Assembly: GCA_016841825.1 (NCBI GenBank)
Contig: JAENYK010000002.1
Location: 124,001 to 188,000, forward strand
DNA from: Halothermothrix sp.
Lineage (GTDB): Bacteria > Bacillota > Halanaerobiia > DY22613
Direction of reading: 5' to 3'
Length of the DNA: 64,000 nt
In this document: in pieces, positions 7,763 through 16,438 of the stretch
Numbering within the stretch: the stretch's first letter is position 1
Layout: every line of letters starts with the position of its first letter
Notes under the pieces: generated by a model
Seen by the model: only the letters and a program-made list of their open reading frames with translations
What the model was told of the DNA's origin: nothing
Databases searched by the model: none
Translations under genes and position numbers: made by a program

Positions 7763-9217
7763 ATGAAAAAATATTTATGTTTAAGTTTGATGATTTTATT
7801 ATCTCTTGTGGTATTAGTCGGTTGTGGAGGTAATCAGTCTACTACAAGTGATGAGTCTAATGCTCAAGCAGATGTAGTGACAACAGCTTCTACAGTAAAT
7901 GATGAAGCAGGTTTTAAAAAGGCTATCGGTAAAGATGGTACCTGGATAATTGTAACATTGAATGATTTGACATTTGACGAAGAGTTAGTAGTGGAAGGTG
8001 AATTCAGAGATAAAGATATTGCTACTAACGATCTGTATCGTAAATTAGCTCCTTATACTCAGGATGCGAGCCATAAAGTACAGGATAGATACACTATCAC
8101 CGCACCAAAATTAACTATTAAGAGTCCAAACACTAAACTACAGGGTGGAACTTTTATTGGTGATATTTACGTGCAGGCTAATGGATTTATAATTCAGGAT
8201 GCTAAAGTTGAAGGAAATGTGTATTTTGCAAATGAAGAGTATAAATCAAGTTTTGATATGTCAAATGCTGGTGTTGTAACCGGGGTTACTGAAGTCAAAG
8301 CCGGAGTGGATGTAGTGACAACAGCTTCTACAGTAAATGATGAAGCAGGTTTTAAAAAGGCTATCGGTAAAGATGGTACCTGGATAATTGTAACATTGAA
8401 TGATTTGACATTTGACGAAGAGTTAGTAGTGGAAGGTGAATTCAGAGATAAAGATATTGCTACTAACGATCTGTATCGTAAATTAGCTCCTTATACTCAG
8501 GATGCGAGCCATAAAGTACAGGATAGATACACTATCACCGCACCAAAATTAACTATTAAGAGTCCAAACACTAAACTACAGGGTGGAACTTTTATTGGTG
8601 ATATTTACGTGCAGGCTAATGGATTTATAATTCAGGATGCTAAAGTTGAAGGAAATGTGTATTTTGCAAATGAAGAGTATAAATCAAGTTTTGATATGTC
8701 AAATGCTGGTGTTGTAACCGGGGTTACTGAAGTCAAAGCCGGAGTGGATGTAGTGACAACAGCTTCTACAGTAAATGATGAAGCAGGTTTTAAAAAGGCT
8801 ATCGGTAAAGATGGTACCTGGATAATTGTAACATTGAATGATTTGACATTTGACGAAGAGTTAGTAGTGGAAGGTGAATTCAGAGATAAAGATATTGCTA
8901 CTAACGATCTGTATCGTAAATTAGCTCCTTATACTCAGGATGCGAGCCATAAAGTACAGGATAGATACACTATCACCGCACCAAAATTAACTATTAAGAG
9001 TCCAAACACTAAACTACAGGGTGGAACTTTTATTGGTGATATTTACGTGCAGGCTAATGGATTTATAATTCAGGATGCTAAAGTTGAAGGAAATGTGTAT
9101 TTTGCAAATGAAGAGTATAAATCAAGTTTTGATATGTCAAATGCTGGTGTTGTAACCGGGGTTACTGAAGTTAATGCTGATGCAGATGCAGTGTCATCAG
9201 CATCAACAACTGAATAA
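7763..9217 (+). CDS. lipoprotein made of three identical 146-residue repeats
   Basis: 484-residue surface or periplasmic lipoprotein. Signal peptide with lipobox L-V-G-C near residues 17-20, a Ser/Thr-rich linker to about residue 36, then three copies of a 146-residue unit and a short acidic/Ser tail. Each unit has a helical start (E-A-G-F-K-K-A-I-G), then strands rich in alternating hydrophobic residues with regular Gly turns (K-L-Q-G-G-T-F-I-G-D-I-Y-V-Q-A-N-G), resembling a short right-handed beta-helix or polymer-forming fold. Start chosen at the ATG with AAGGAGG 9 bases upstream. The repeats are identical even at synonymous sites, so the duplications are recent or held by gene conversion. 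Function unknown. Confidence 0.85.
   Translation: MKKYLCLSLMILLSLVVLVGCGGNQSTTSDESNAQADVVTTASTVNDEAGFKKAIGKDGTWIIVTLNDLTFDEELVVEGEFRDKDIATNDLYRKLAPYTQDASHKVQDRYTITAPKLTIKSPNTKLQGGTFIGDIYVQANGFIIQDAKVEGNVYFANEEYKSSFDMSNAGVVTGVTEVKAGVDVVTTASTVNDEAGFKKAIGKDGTWIIVTLNDLTFDEELVVEGEFRDKDIATNDLYRKLAPYTQDASHKVQDRYTITAPKLTIKSPNTKLQGGTFIGDIYVQANGFIIQDAKVEGNVYFANEEYKSSFDMSNAGVVTGVTEVKAGVDVVTTASTVNDEAGFKKAIGKDGTWIIVTLNDLTFDEELVVEGEFRDKDIATNDLYRKLAPYTQDASHKVQDRYTITAPKLTIKSPNTKLQGGTFIGDIYVQANGFIIQDAKVEGNVYFANEEYKSSFDMSNAGVVTGVTEVNADADAVSSASTTE
7871..9170 (+). repeat. three tandem direct repeats, period 438 bp
   Basis: Units begin at 7871, 8309 and 8747. Reading along, I find no base difference between units 1 and 2; unit 3 stays identical until it diverges at about 9171. 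The period is a multiple of three, so copy number can change without breaking the reading frame. Confidence 0.95.
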
Positions 9218-9225
9218 GACTTTCC

Positions 9226-9258
9226 AAAAGAGTAACTCATATCTGGGTTACTCTTTTT
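9226..9258 (+). terminator. terminator of the repeat lipoprotein gene
   Basis: AAAAGAGTAACTC (9226-9238) pairs with GGGTTACTCTTTT (9245-9257), with one G-T pair and a T-run, 9 bases after the stop codon. Confidence 0.85.
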
Positions 9259-9348
9259 AAATTAATCAGTTAATTTTCGAAAGAGTTGATTGCCAAATCA
9301 TTATTCGGATTGGTTTTGAGGTCTGACCCAGGCCGGCATTGGATAGAT

Positions 9349-9385
9349 AAGGGGTTTCTGACATTTTGAGTAGAAACCCCTTTAT
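9349..9385 (+). terminator. second terminator-like hairpin
   Basis: AAGGGGTTTCT (9349-9359) pairs with AGAAACCCCTT (9372-9382), followed by an AT-rich run. It lies between the lipoprotein terminator and the small leftward gene and may act in either direction. Confidence 0.6.
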
Positions 9386-9471
9386 TTATTTAATTGCGTC
9401 CAAGATGTTGACAGGATATGAAAACTAAATTGACTATAATTATCCTTACAATGTATATTTATCTATCCTTG

Positions 9472-9567
9472 CTAGCAATCCTCAAGGCAGCAACAGATAA
9501 TGAATACATATGCAGCTAATAAAACTAATAATATACACAGACGTTCATCCCCAAACAAACCACACAT
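9472..9567 (-). CDS. 31-residue Cys-rich single-helix peptide
   Basis: A small protein with a very strong ribosome site (AAGGAGGGA, about 7 bases before the ATG). It starts M-C-G-L-F-G, has one membrane helix (L-C-I-L-L-V-L-L-A-A-Y-V-F-I-I) and ends C-C-C-L-E-D-C: six Cys in 31 residues. A longer reading frame exists upstream but the ribosome site points to this start. Layout is reminiscent of the very small membrane peptides of spore formers (YjcZ-like), but I see no sequence match that allows a name. No adjacent gene hints at a role. Confidence 0.6.
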   Translation of the reverse strand: MCGLFGDERLCILLVLLAAYVFIICCCLEDC

Positions 9568-9845
9568 AAATTCTCCCTCCTTATATAAAATATTATTTGT
9601 GTAGTATATATTATGCGATATAAAAATTATTGTTAAAGTTATGGCTATTGATATATCATATTTCATAATCCAGTTAGAGAACAACAAGGGAAATTTGCAG
9701 TATTAAGGGAAATAACTCTGGAAGCATATCAAAAAAACTAAATTGGAAACTCTTGATTAAATCTTTTAAAACTTGCAGGATTGAGGTAGTATTTGGCGAA
9801 AATTTGGTGTATTGAAATGATTTTTCATTGAAGGGAGAATAATAT

Positions 9846-10631
9846 ATGGATAAAAAAAATATCGATTACAGAACGGTTCTTGTTACCGGAGGTAATAACG
9901 GTATCGGTCTGGGGATGGTAAAGAGGCTTTTGGAAAAGGGATTACAAACAGTGGTTATTGATATTGCTACGGAAAATTTAACAGAGCTAAAGAAAAGATA
10001 TGAGGAGCAATTTGTTTGTTTTGAGGGTGATGTTACCGACTTTGAAAGAATAAAAACGATAGTGCAGGAAGTAATACAGCACTTTGGAAGCATTGATGTT
10101 CTAGTTAATAATGCCTGTATCGCCATCTTCAACACCTTTGAGGAAAAGAGCATTGAACAGACTTATCAAGAGTTTGAGGTTAATTATTTTGGGTATGTAC
10201 ATATGATCCAGGCGATTTTACCTCATATGAAAAGTCAGGGGAAGGGAATTATTCACAATTTTAGTTCAGGAGTAGGGGCAACAGGTTTCCCAGGTTTGTA
10301 TGGATATGCTTCTACAAAAGGGGCAATCGAGGCGCTAACGAAAACTCTTGCTCTTGAATTACGAAAATACAATATCTGTGTAAATGTTATCCATCCTCCA
10401 CTAACCAGAACTAAATCTTCCGCTCCCCTGGGGATACCATCAGAGATGATGGCCGACCCAGAGCAGGTGGGAGCAAAACTCGCTGATAAGATTTTCTCGA
10501 CCAGACCAATTGTTACTCCAGATTTTCAGAATAGAATTTTAACCAGATTGACTCTCAAATATTCTTACTTTTTTGGAAGGCTATTAAGTAAACTTACAGA
10601 AAAACAGCTTAATAGGGCTGATTCTATCTAG
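9846..10631 (+). CDS. short-chain dehydrogenase/reductase (SDR)
   Basis: 261-residue classical SDR, an NAD(P)-dependent oxidoreductase of alcohols/ketones. Cofactor motif T-G-G-N-N-G-I-G at residues 14-21, N-N-A at 88-90, catalytic Asn113, Ser140/141 and the Y-A-S-T-K pair Tyr154/Lys158 are all present, so it should be active. Asp39 after the second strand (V-V-I-D-I) favours NAD(H) over NADP(H). The C-terminus after residue 225 is longer and more basic than in FabG, as in 3-dehydrosphinganine-reductase-like SDRs. GGGAG precedes the ATG. It may share a transcript with the membrane protein 111 bases downstream. Substrate unknown. Confidence 0.88.
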   Translation: MDKKNIDYRTVLVTGGNNGIGLGMVKRLLEKGLQTVVIDIATENLTELKKRYEEQFVCFEGDVTDFERIKTIVQEVIQHFGSIDVLVNNACIAIFNTFEEKSIEQTYQEFEVNYFGYVHMIQAILPHMKSQGKGIIHNFSSGVGATGFPGLYGYASTKGAIEALTKTLALELRKYNICVNVIHPPLTRTKSSAPLGIPSEMMADPEQVGAKLADKIFSTRPIVTPDFQNRILTRLTLKYSYFFGRLLSKLTEKQLNRADSI

Positions 10632-10742
10632 ACTCCCGGATCGTCTACTGCCGGAAACATTATAATAAAAGTCTGAATTATTTAGTTTATAGAAGCTAAT
10701 ATTAATAAAGAGATAATAATTTAGCGAAGGGAGACTGGAAGT

Positions 10743-11186
10743 ATGGAAGATAGATTTACTACTGGTTTTGTATCTGGAGTACTGGGAGGAATCGTTTCTT
10801 TTATTATCAGTTTCGGTAGTTTTTCGTTAGGCTTAAACACATTGGTCTGGGCAGACTTTATGGGAACATTTATCATGGACAAAAAGCCAGAAGGTTTCAT
10901 TGAGATGCTATTCTTTATCGGTGTGCAATTTGCTTTTTTGGGTATCCTGGGAGCTATTTTTGCCTTTATTATCCCACATATTTCCAGCAAATATATTGCC
11001 TTTAAAGGGGCAATGTATGGTGCAACTATCTGGTTTGTCTTACTCTCTCTTCCCAATCTTTTTCAGGATCCGATAATTGAAGAGATTATCTTTAAGACTG
11101 TGGTATTTAATCTTTTGAGTGCGTTTTTTTGGGGTCTGGCCCTGGGGATGATTCTGAAGAGAATGGGTAGCAGAATAGATAATTAA
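10743..11186 (+). CDS. conserved four-helix membrane protein, function unknown
   Basis: 147-residue integral membrane protein with about four hydrophobic helices (near residues 8-30, 55-75, 85-105 and 117-140) and a short basic end. Glycine-rich first helix (G-F-V-S-G-V-L-G-G-I-V-S-F). It resembles uncharacterised YqhR/YagU-like membrane proteins in length and layout, but I cannot assign a family with certainty. GGGAGA lies upstream of the ATG. It follows the SDR gene by 111 bases and precedes the antiporter gene by 135, so co-transcription with either is possible. Confidence 0.7.
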   Translation: MEDRFTTGFVSGVLGGIVSFIISFGSFSLGLNTLVWADFMGTFIMDKKPEGFIEMLFFIGVQFAFLGILGAIFAFIIPHISSKYIAFKGAMYGATIWFVLLSLPNLFQDPIIEEIIFKTVVFNLLSAFFWGLALGMILKRMGSRIDN

Positions 11187-11321
11187 ATTCGTGTAAACTT
11201 TAGTATAGATTTAGATGCTGGTGCTAAATATTTGACCCTTAGTCAATTAGTGTGGAGATGTATACCGGTTACACGCAATAAAGAATTCGATTATAGAAAA
11301 AACAGTAGGAGAGGTCAAAAA

Positions 11322-12737
11322 ATGTTCTATTCAATTTTCCCACCTGTCATTGCAATTATTGGGGCGATGTTGACCAAAAGAATAATTCCTTCCCTATTAC
11401 TGGGACTCCTGACAGGGACATTTTTAAAGACTAAAACCGTTCTTGGTACTATATATTTTGCAGGTACTTATTTAGCCGATATAGTGGGGAATAAGGAGAA
11501 TGCCTATATAATTTTGTTTCTATTCTCTTTCGGAGCATTAGCAGAAATGTTTAAGTTAGGTGGAGGTATATCTGGTTTTGCCAGGAGGGTAGAAAAACAT
11601 GTCAAAAAAGAGAGAGATGTTTTTCTGACTGTCTGGTTTGCAAGTTTGATCTCGTTTATGGACTGTTGTTTTCATGTGATCTCTACCGGGACTATCTCTT
11701 TACCTTTGCTGGAGAAGGTAAAAGGTACAAAGGAACGGTTAGCTTTAATTATTAATACCACATCTTCCCAGTTAATTGTTTTGATTCCCTTTGCTACTAC
11801 ATACCTTGGATATATCCTTGGTATTTTGTCCTCTTCCATGAGGAGATATGGTGTTAGTGGTAACCCATATAATCTATATTTGAAGAGTATTTTTTTAAAT
11901 TTTTACTCAGTAACTATGCTGCTGATAAGCATTATCCTCATCTTTAAGAGTATTGACATATTCGGATTGCACGGTTCCAAATGGATTAAGAAAACAAAAG
12001 ATGTGAGTGAACACAGTGCACACGAGGGACATGAAGAGTCTAAATTTGCTGCGAAAGTACCTCCCCGATTATTTAACCTTTTGCTTCCCATCATAATGCT
12101 GTTGACTTTGATTATCTATCTATTTTGGTGGACGGGTCGGAATGAAGGAACAACCTTTTGGGAAAAGTTTTTGAATGCTGATTTTGAGAACGCTATTTTT
12201 GTAGCGACGTTAGGAACCATCATTTTTACAGCAATTTTATACTCTCTACAGAAAATTCCCATGCGAAGTATTGAAAAAAGTTTAATCAATGGTGGAGTTG
12301 AGCTGCTCCCTCCGATAATTATTCTGGTTTTAGCCTGGTCGATCGCTGAAGTTACGAGTGATTTGGGGTTTAACGCATTTATCAGTACGCTTATTAAAAC
12401 AAATTTTCCAGATCAATTAGTGCCGATAATGATTTTTCTGATTGGGGTGATTGCCTCTTATTTTATGGGTTCATCCTGGGGAACATGGGCTTTAATGATG
12501 CCACTGGCTTTTTCTCTTGCGGTTGGTACTGGAGCCAATTTACCCCTTACAGTTGGTGCTGTATTAGCGGGTGGGTCTGTGGGTGATAATATTTCTCCTC
12601 TGGGTGAAACCCCCGTTCTGACAGCCTCTGTTTTAAAATTATCAATCTCAGAACATATTAACTATATTTTACCATTTGGAGTTGTTTCAATTATTGTTTC
12701 GGCAGCCTTATATTTGGCACTGGGTTATGCTTTATAG
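11322..12737 (+). CDS. nhaC: NhaC family Na+/H+ antiporter
   Basis: 471-residue cytoplasmic-membrane protein with 10-12 predicted helices. Conserved features of the NhaC/ArsB-like ion-transporter superfamily are visible: P-P-V-I-A-I-I-G at the N-terminus, F-M-D-C-C-F in the first half, the half-helix G-S-S-W-G-T-W near residue 385 and G-G-S-V-G-D-N-I-S-P-L near 420. It should exchange Na+ (or a small organic acid) for H+, fitting a salt-adapted organism. The ATG with AGGAGAGG upstream is preferred to a longer in-frame start 90 bases earlier. A bidirectional terminator follows. Exact ion or substrate pair uncertain. Confidence 0.82.
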   Translation: MFYSIFPPVIAIIGAMLTKRIIPSLLLGLLTGTFLKTKTVLGTIYFAGTYLADIVGNKENAYIILFLFSFGALAEMFKLGGGISGFARRVEKHVKKERDVFLTVWFASLISFMDCCFHVISTGTISLPLLEKVKGTKERLALIINTTSSQLIVLIPFATTYLGYILGILSSSMRRYGVSGNPYNLYLKSIFLNFYSVTMLLISIILIFKSIDIFGLHGSKWIKKTKDVSEHSAHEGHEESKFAAKVPPRLFNLLLPIIMLLTLIIYLFWWTGRNEGTTFWEKFLNADFENAIFVATLGTIIFTAILYSLQKIPMRSIEKSLINGGVELLPPIIILVLAWSIAEVTSDLGFNAFISTLIKTNFPDQLVPIMIFLIGVIASYFMGSSWGTWALMMPLAFSLAVGTGANLPLTVGAVLAGGSVGDNISPLGETPVLTASVLKLSISEHINYILPFGVVSIIVSAALYLALGYAL

Positions 12738-12816
12738 TGTGAGGTTTGATAGGGTAAATATATCTTTTAGAGGTAATTGGTAATGATTTACAAAGATACT
12801 CTGATCAAGCAGACAA

Positions 12817-12846
12817 AAAGAGCAAGCCAGTTCAGGCTTGCTCTTT
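12817..12846. terminator. bidirectional terminator between convergent genes
   Basis: AAAGAGCAAGCC (12817-12828) pairs with GGCTTGCTCTTT (12835-12846). T-rich runs follow on both strands; it lies between the antiporter gene and the convergent secreted-protein gene. Confidence 0.85.
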
Positions 12847-12850
12847 AAAG

Positions 12851-14374
12851 TTACTCAGAGATAGGCACACGATAACCAAATGTATGCCAGATTCCAAAAT
12901 TATCTTTGACAGTTATCCCCCTCTGGCCTCCCATGGCGGCGTCGGCATAGAAAGGATAACTTTTCCCTGGAGTATAGTGCCCTTGATAATCACCGGAAAA
13001 TACTATAGGGACAGCATCGAATTGTAGTTCATTATCTGTTACAGATAATACACAGGTTTTTTGGGTTGAATCTCCATAGTTTGACTCTTCAACCTGTTGA
13101 ACATGACTCTCTGCTTTTAACATATCAATATCATTTTGCATAGCAGTCAGGGTGTTGTTTGGAGAAAAATATTTGGCCTCAAGGGTTGAGACTATATCTT
13201 TTCTGTATTGATCAATCTGGTCTGTCAGCTGGTAGTTATTTTCTGCTAATATATCGAGATATCCCTGTAGGATTTCAATCAATTGGCTGCTTTGATGATT
13301 TTTTACTGCCTTTGTGTAAACGTTTTTGGCATCATCTTCAATAAGCTTAGAGTCATAATTGAATAAAGGTGTATTATTTAAGCCATATAAAGTAAAAGTG
13401 ACATATTTTTTAAATAACTGCTTCATATCATACATTTTCATTGAGTTTGGATAGCGATTTATAAATTTTTCCTGAGACAATGCTCTCTTTAAAATTTCAT
13501 CCCAACTTATAACTAAGGCTGCATCTTTGGCAGGGACTTTATTGGATTCAACAGCCATAATCTCAATATATTCTCTGATGTCAAAGGTGACAGAGGAGCT
13601 ATAATTTTTGTATAATTCATAGTCAATTACTGGGAAATACATACCTTCTGCTGTTTCAACCTTATATCCACTGTCTCTTGCTTCTATTAGAAGGGTTTTC
13701 AATTTTTGATTATCAATACTGTCAATTTTGTTCAGGTCAAATCCTGGTTGATAAATATTGTTGATTTCAGTTTGAATCTCAGCGCTGTAGAATTTTTCTT
13801 CTATCTTGGGTAAATTGGCTTTCTGAAACTCTTCAAACTTATCAAGCATGGTGGAAGCATTTTCTGGAGAAAGAGCTGAAATATTGTTATTAACAAATTC
13901 TAGAACGGTCATTATTTCTGTATCCTGATTAATTAGAGTAGTGAACTCATCCATGAAAGTATTCTCCAATGAACTATTATCCGGAGAATCTATTTGTTCT
14001 GCCTTTTCTTTTATAGCTTCGGTTGAAGCTGTTACTTTGATTTGTTCTGCTTCAATTCGCGCAGGGTAGATCATCAGCATAGGACCTTCTTTGAATATAA
14101 TATTTATTGTTTGACCTTCTGCTAATTCAGTTATCTCAAGATCATTTTTTAAAATTTTTGTGTTATCAGTAATAATGGCTATCACTTTGTCATATGACTC
14201 TTTAATTTCATCATTATTTATTACCGAAACCTCTTTCATGTTTCCCTGGTCGTCAAAAACGACTTTTTGGATGATACCTGTCATTTCTGTGGTTGGTTGT
14301 GTACCACCATAAGCGATTCCCAAACATAGCACTATACTTAGTAGTAAAATCAATAGAATAGCTTTAACCTTCAT
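12851..14374 (-). CDS. exported protein with N-terminal DUF3221-like domain
   Basis: 507-residue exported protein. Signal peptide at residues 1-23 (hydrophobic, ending I-A-Y-G-G). Residues 30-115 read like the DUF3221/YobA beta-barrel: a T-G-I-I-Q-K-V strand, V-I-A-I-I-T-D-N-T-K-I-L, a G-Q-T-I-N-I strand and the G-P-M-L-M-I-Y-P-A-R signature. The middle (about 130-430) is helical and acidic and I cannot place it; the C-terminus (430-507) is beta-rich with G-I-W-H-T-F-G-Y. AAAGGGG lies upstream of the ATG. Single gene ending at a shared terminator. The family name is given on motif resemblance only. Confidence 0.65.
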   Translation of the reverse strand: MKVKAILLILLLSIVLCLGIAYGGTQPTTEMTGIIQKVVFDDQGNMKEVSVINNDEIKESYDKVIAIITDNTKILKNDLEITELAEGQTINIIFKEGPMLMIYPARIEAEQIKVTASTEAIKEKAEQIDSPDNSSLENTFMDEFTTLINQDTEIMTVLEFVNNNISALSPENASTMLDKFEEFQKANLPKIEEKFYSAEIQTEINNIYQPGFDLNKIDSIDNQKLKTLLIEARDSGYKVETAEGMYFPVIDYELYKNYSSSVTFDIREYIEIMAVESNKVPAKDAALVISWDEILKRALSQEKFINRYPNSMKMYDMKQLFKKYVTFTLYGLNNTPLFNYDSKLIEDDAKNVYTKAVKNHQSSQLIEILQGYLDILAENNYQLTDQIDQYRKDIVSTLEAKYFSPNNTLTAMQNDIDMLKAESHVQQVEESNYGDSTQKTCVLSVTDNELQFDAVPIVFSGDYQGHYTPGKSYPFYADAAMGGQRGITVKDNFGIWHTFGYRVPISE

Positions 14375-14573
14375 TAAAATAGATCCCCTTTCGTGTGATT
14401 GATTGCTGCGTCTATCAATGTAGACGAAAAATTGCTGGACAAGTTCCGTTATTCTTAAATTTGTTCTAGTCGATATTTACCTGCTATTATCTAATTTATT
14501 TCTGATTTTTTTTACATATATAATTAAAAATTTGGGTAAAGTATATTTAAACTCATTTAAAAAGGAGGAATTT

Positions 14574-15083
14574 ATGAAATTGTCAGATATATTAGGTAAA
14601 AGTAATACTAATGTATTAAAAAATCTACACACAGGGGAAGTCTTTGCTTTATGGCAACATCTATTAAGTAGATATGATATCTATGAAATGACAGATATCT
14701 TCCAGAATTTTGCTTATGACACAGAATTTAAAGCAATATTGTCCTTGGGACTTAAAGAATTACAAACAGAGATTACAGAGATGGAAGATAAACTAAACAA
14801 GTTTGGTATTCCTCTGCCTCCACGTCCACCAAAATCAATTAATACACCAACTAACACAGAAGTCTTACGGGATGAACTGATGTTTCGCCTGGTATATATG
14901 GGAATACAGAATTTTTTGCGACAACACATTCGTACTATATTAAACACGGATAACGAAGAGCTTCTTTCAATGTTTATAAAATTTGAAAGACTTGAAATGA
15001 ATATTTACATTAAATTAAAAAAATATGCTAATTTCAAAGGTTGGCTCTTTATTCCTCCTGCATATAAAAATTCGTCTAGTTGA
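14574..15083 (+). CDS. DUF3231-like helical protein
   Basis: 169-residue, all-helical protein. N-terminal block (L-H-T-G-E-V-F-A-L-W, D-I-F-Q-N-F-A-Y-D-T-E-F) and the central L-P-P-R-P-P turn followed by helices rich in aromatic residues match what I know of DUF3231 proteins, which are related to spore-coat CotF and have a ferritin-like bundle. Most DUF3231 proteins carry two such halves (about 330 residues); this one has a single unit. AAGGAGG sits upstream of the ATG. Probably monocistronic; the next element is the cobalamin riboswitch. The spore link is an inference. Confidence 0.65.
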   Translation: MKLSDILGKSNTNVLKNLHTGEVFALWQHLLSRYDIYEMTDIFQNFAYDTEFKAILSLGLKELQTEITEMEDKLNKFGIPLPPRPPKSINTPTNTEVLRDELMFRLVYMGIQNFLRQHIRTILNTDNEELLSMFIKFERLEMNIYIKLKKYANFKGWLFIPPAYKNSSS

Positions 15084-15211
15084 TTGAGTCAGTCAATTTT
15101 GATTTTATAGTAATTTTTGACAAAAATAAAAAACCAAACCGTTGTTTTGATATGTGGATTAAGGAGGCAGTTACTCTCTGGTTAATTGAATAAAAATTAT
15201 CAGAATTTTTA

Positions 15212-15240
15212 TTGCAATTTTTATTTCTCTATGGTAAGAT
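15212..15240 (+). promoter_or_regulatory. promoter of the cobalamin-riboswitch transcript
   Basis: TTGCAA (15212-15217), 17 bases, TAAGAT (15235-15240), about 28 bases before the riboswitch begins. Confidence 0.6.
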
Positions 15241-15267
15241 GAACTTGGTACAATTACATAATACGCA

Positions 15268-15450
15268 TAAATCGGTGTCCATAGGGACTTAATTGGGAAA
15301 GTGGTTAGAATCCACTACAACCCCCGTTACTGTGTGTGTAGATGAAACTGACAGATATTCAATGTTAGAGCATTGAGTTAATCCACTGGGTGGGATGCCC
15401 GGGAAGGAGTCAGAAGTAAAGTGAGACACAAGTCAGGAGACCAGCCTTTT
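15268..15450 (+). promoter_or_regulatory. cobalamin (B12) riboswitch
   Basis: Contains the ordered signature blocks of the B12 element: A-A-T-C-G-G-T-G near 15269, T-T-G-G-G-A-A near 15293, A-A-T-C-C-A-C-T near 15310, CCCCCGTTACTGT near 15321, then ATCCACTGGGTGGGATGCC and the 3' block AGTCAGGAGACCAGCC (15431-15446). A terminator at 15542-15580 lies between it and cbiX, so adenosylcobalamin binding should switch off cbiX by termination. Confidence 0.92.
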
Positions 15451-15541
15451 TATGAGAAGTTAGACCTTCGGGTGGAAGGATAGACTTGGTATGAATAATA
15501 CTAAATCATGTTTTAATTTGATATGTAAATAAGCAAATTAT

Positions 15542-15580
15542 AATAACCCTGTCCTATAGCTAGGTCAGGGTTATTTTTTT
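15542..15580 (+). terminator. riboswitch-controlled terminator ahead of cbiX
   Basis: AATAACCCTG pairs with CAGGGTTATT, with an extra inner CCT/AGG helix, followed by seven T's. It stands between the B12 aptamer and the gene. Confidence 0.85.
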
Positions 15581-15657
15581 ATGCTTCGGGAATTATACTG
15601 TTTGGTAAAACTTTGGAATTCCCGCTGTAATAAAAACCAAACAAAGGAGGAGATAAA

Positions 15658-16041
15658 ATGAGCAAAGCTTTTTTGATTATTGGACATGGCAGCAGGGCGA
15701 CAGAAGCAAGACAAATTTTTGAGCAGGTGGTCCAGTTTGTCCGGGAATCTGTAACAGATGTTCTGGTAGAAGGGGCTCATATGGAACTATGTAATCCGTC
15801 GATACCTGAAGTTGTGGACATATTAGCGAAAAAAGATGTTAAAGAGATTACTTTAATTCCTTATTTTTTATATAAAGGAATTCATCTTCAGGAAGATATA
15901 CCTCAAATTGTTCACGAACTATCAGACAAGTATTCATCAATTCAATTCAAAATGGCGGAACCAATTGGTGCGGAACCGATATTGGCCAAAATTTTACTGA
16001 ACCGTGCGGATAATGCGACAGTATTAAAGAATATTTCGTAA
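15658..16041 (+). CDS. cbiX: sirohydrochlorin cobaltochelatase, short CbiX type
   Basis: 127-residue chelatase that inserts Co2+ into sirohydrochlorin (anaerobic cobalamin route) or a metal into a related tetrapyrrole. The start G-H-G-S-R places the catalytic His at residue 10; the second metal His is in the G-I-H-L-Q-E-D block near residue 81. Length equals the short (homodimeric) CbiX/CbiXS class. AAAGGAGG precedes the ATG. It is the only gene controlled by the upstream B12 riboswitch here; the other cobalamin genes must lie elsewhere. A relative, SirB, inserts iron; B12 control favours cobalt. Confidence 0.88.
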   Translation: MSKAFLIIGHGSRATEARQIFEQVVQFVRESVTDVLVEGAHMELCNPSIPEVVDILAKKDVKEITLIPYFLYKGIHLQEDIPQIVHELSDKYSSIQFKMAEPIGAEPILAKILLNRADNATVLKNIS

Positions 16042-16135
16042 AATGAAAGAAGAGAAAAGTACCACGAAAAAATTTTTACTATCCTATCACATATGTTGGA
16101 CACAGTGAATTTTTCGGTAAATCATCAAATTACGG

Positions 16136-16164
16136 TTGACAAAGGAAAGAGAATTTGTTACTAT
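16136..16164 (+). promoter_or_regulatory. promoter of the lysine biosynthesis operon
   Basis: TTGACA (16136-16141), 17 bases, TACTAT (16159-16164), directly upstream of the first lysine riboswitch. Confidence 0.78.
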
Positions 16165-16187
16165 ATGATTAATCGAATACAGCAGAA

Positions 16188-16355
16188 CGATGTGGTTTAG
16201 AGGTTGCGATTGTTAAGAGTACTGTTCAGTTTTACCTGAGTGGGAAAGGAGCAATTGCCGAAATACGCACTGAAGTGTATTGGGACTATGCTGAAGAAGT
16301 ATAGTACTCTTGTTGAAAGATTGCCCAATCTTCCAACAGGGTGCTGACCACATTG
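16188..16355 (+). promoter_or_regulatory. lysine riboswitch (L box), first copy
   Basis: P1 is closed by ATGTGGT (16190-16196) with ACCACAT (16347-16353). Between them stand the L-box blocks TTTAGAGGTTGCGAT, AAGAGTAC, GGGAAAGGAGCAATTGCC followed by GAAATAC, and the long P4-like arm GGGACTATGCTG. A terminator follows at 16378. Confidence 0.9.
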
Positions 16356-16377
16356 GGGCGAAAGGTTATGAGGATTG

Positions 16378-16414
16378 AACAGTCAAGGAGGCCTTTTGCT
16401 CTTGACTGTTTTTG
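16378..16414 (+). terminator. terminator of lysine riboswitch 1
   Basis: AACAGTCAAG (16378-16387) pairs with CTTGACTGTT (16401-16410), then T's. It should form when lysine is bound. Confidence 0.85.
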
Positions 16415-16438
16415 TATTTATAAATAAATATATGCAGT

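Noticed and set aside
7871-9170. CRISPR-like or satellite repeat
   Set aside because: Units are 438 bp, directly abutting and coding in one frame; there are no spacers.
9866-10153. Leftward reading frame inside the SDR gene, and similar long antisense frames in lysC, dapH, asd and feoB
   Set aside because: They are shadows of well-supported genes: no ribosome sites, no recognisable motifs, and codon usage follows from the sense gene.
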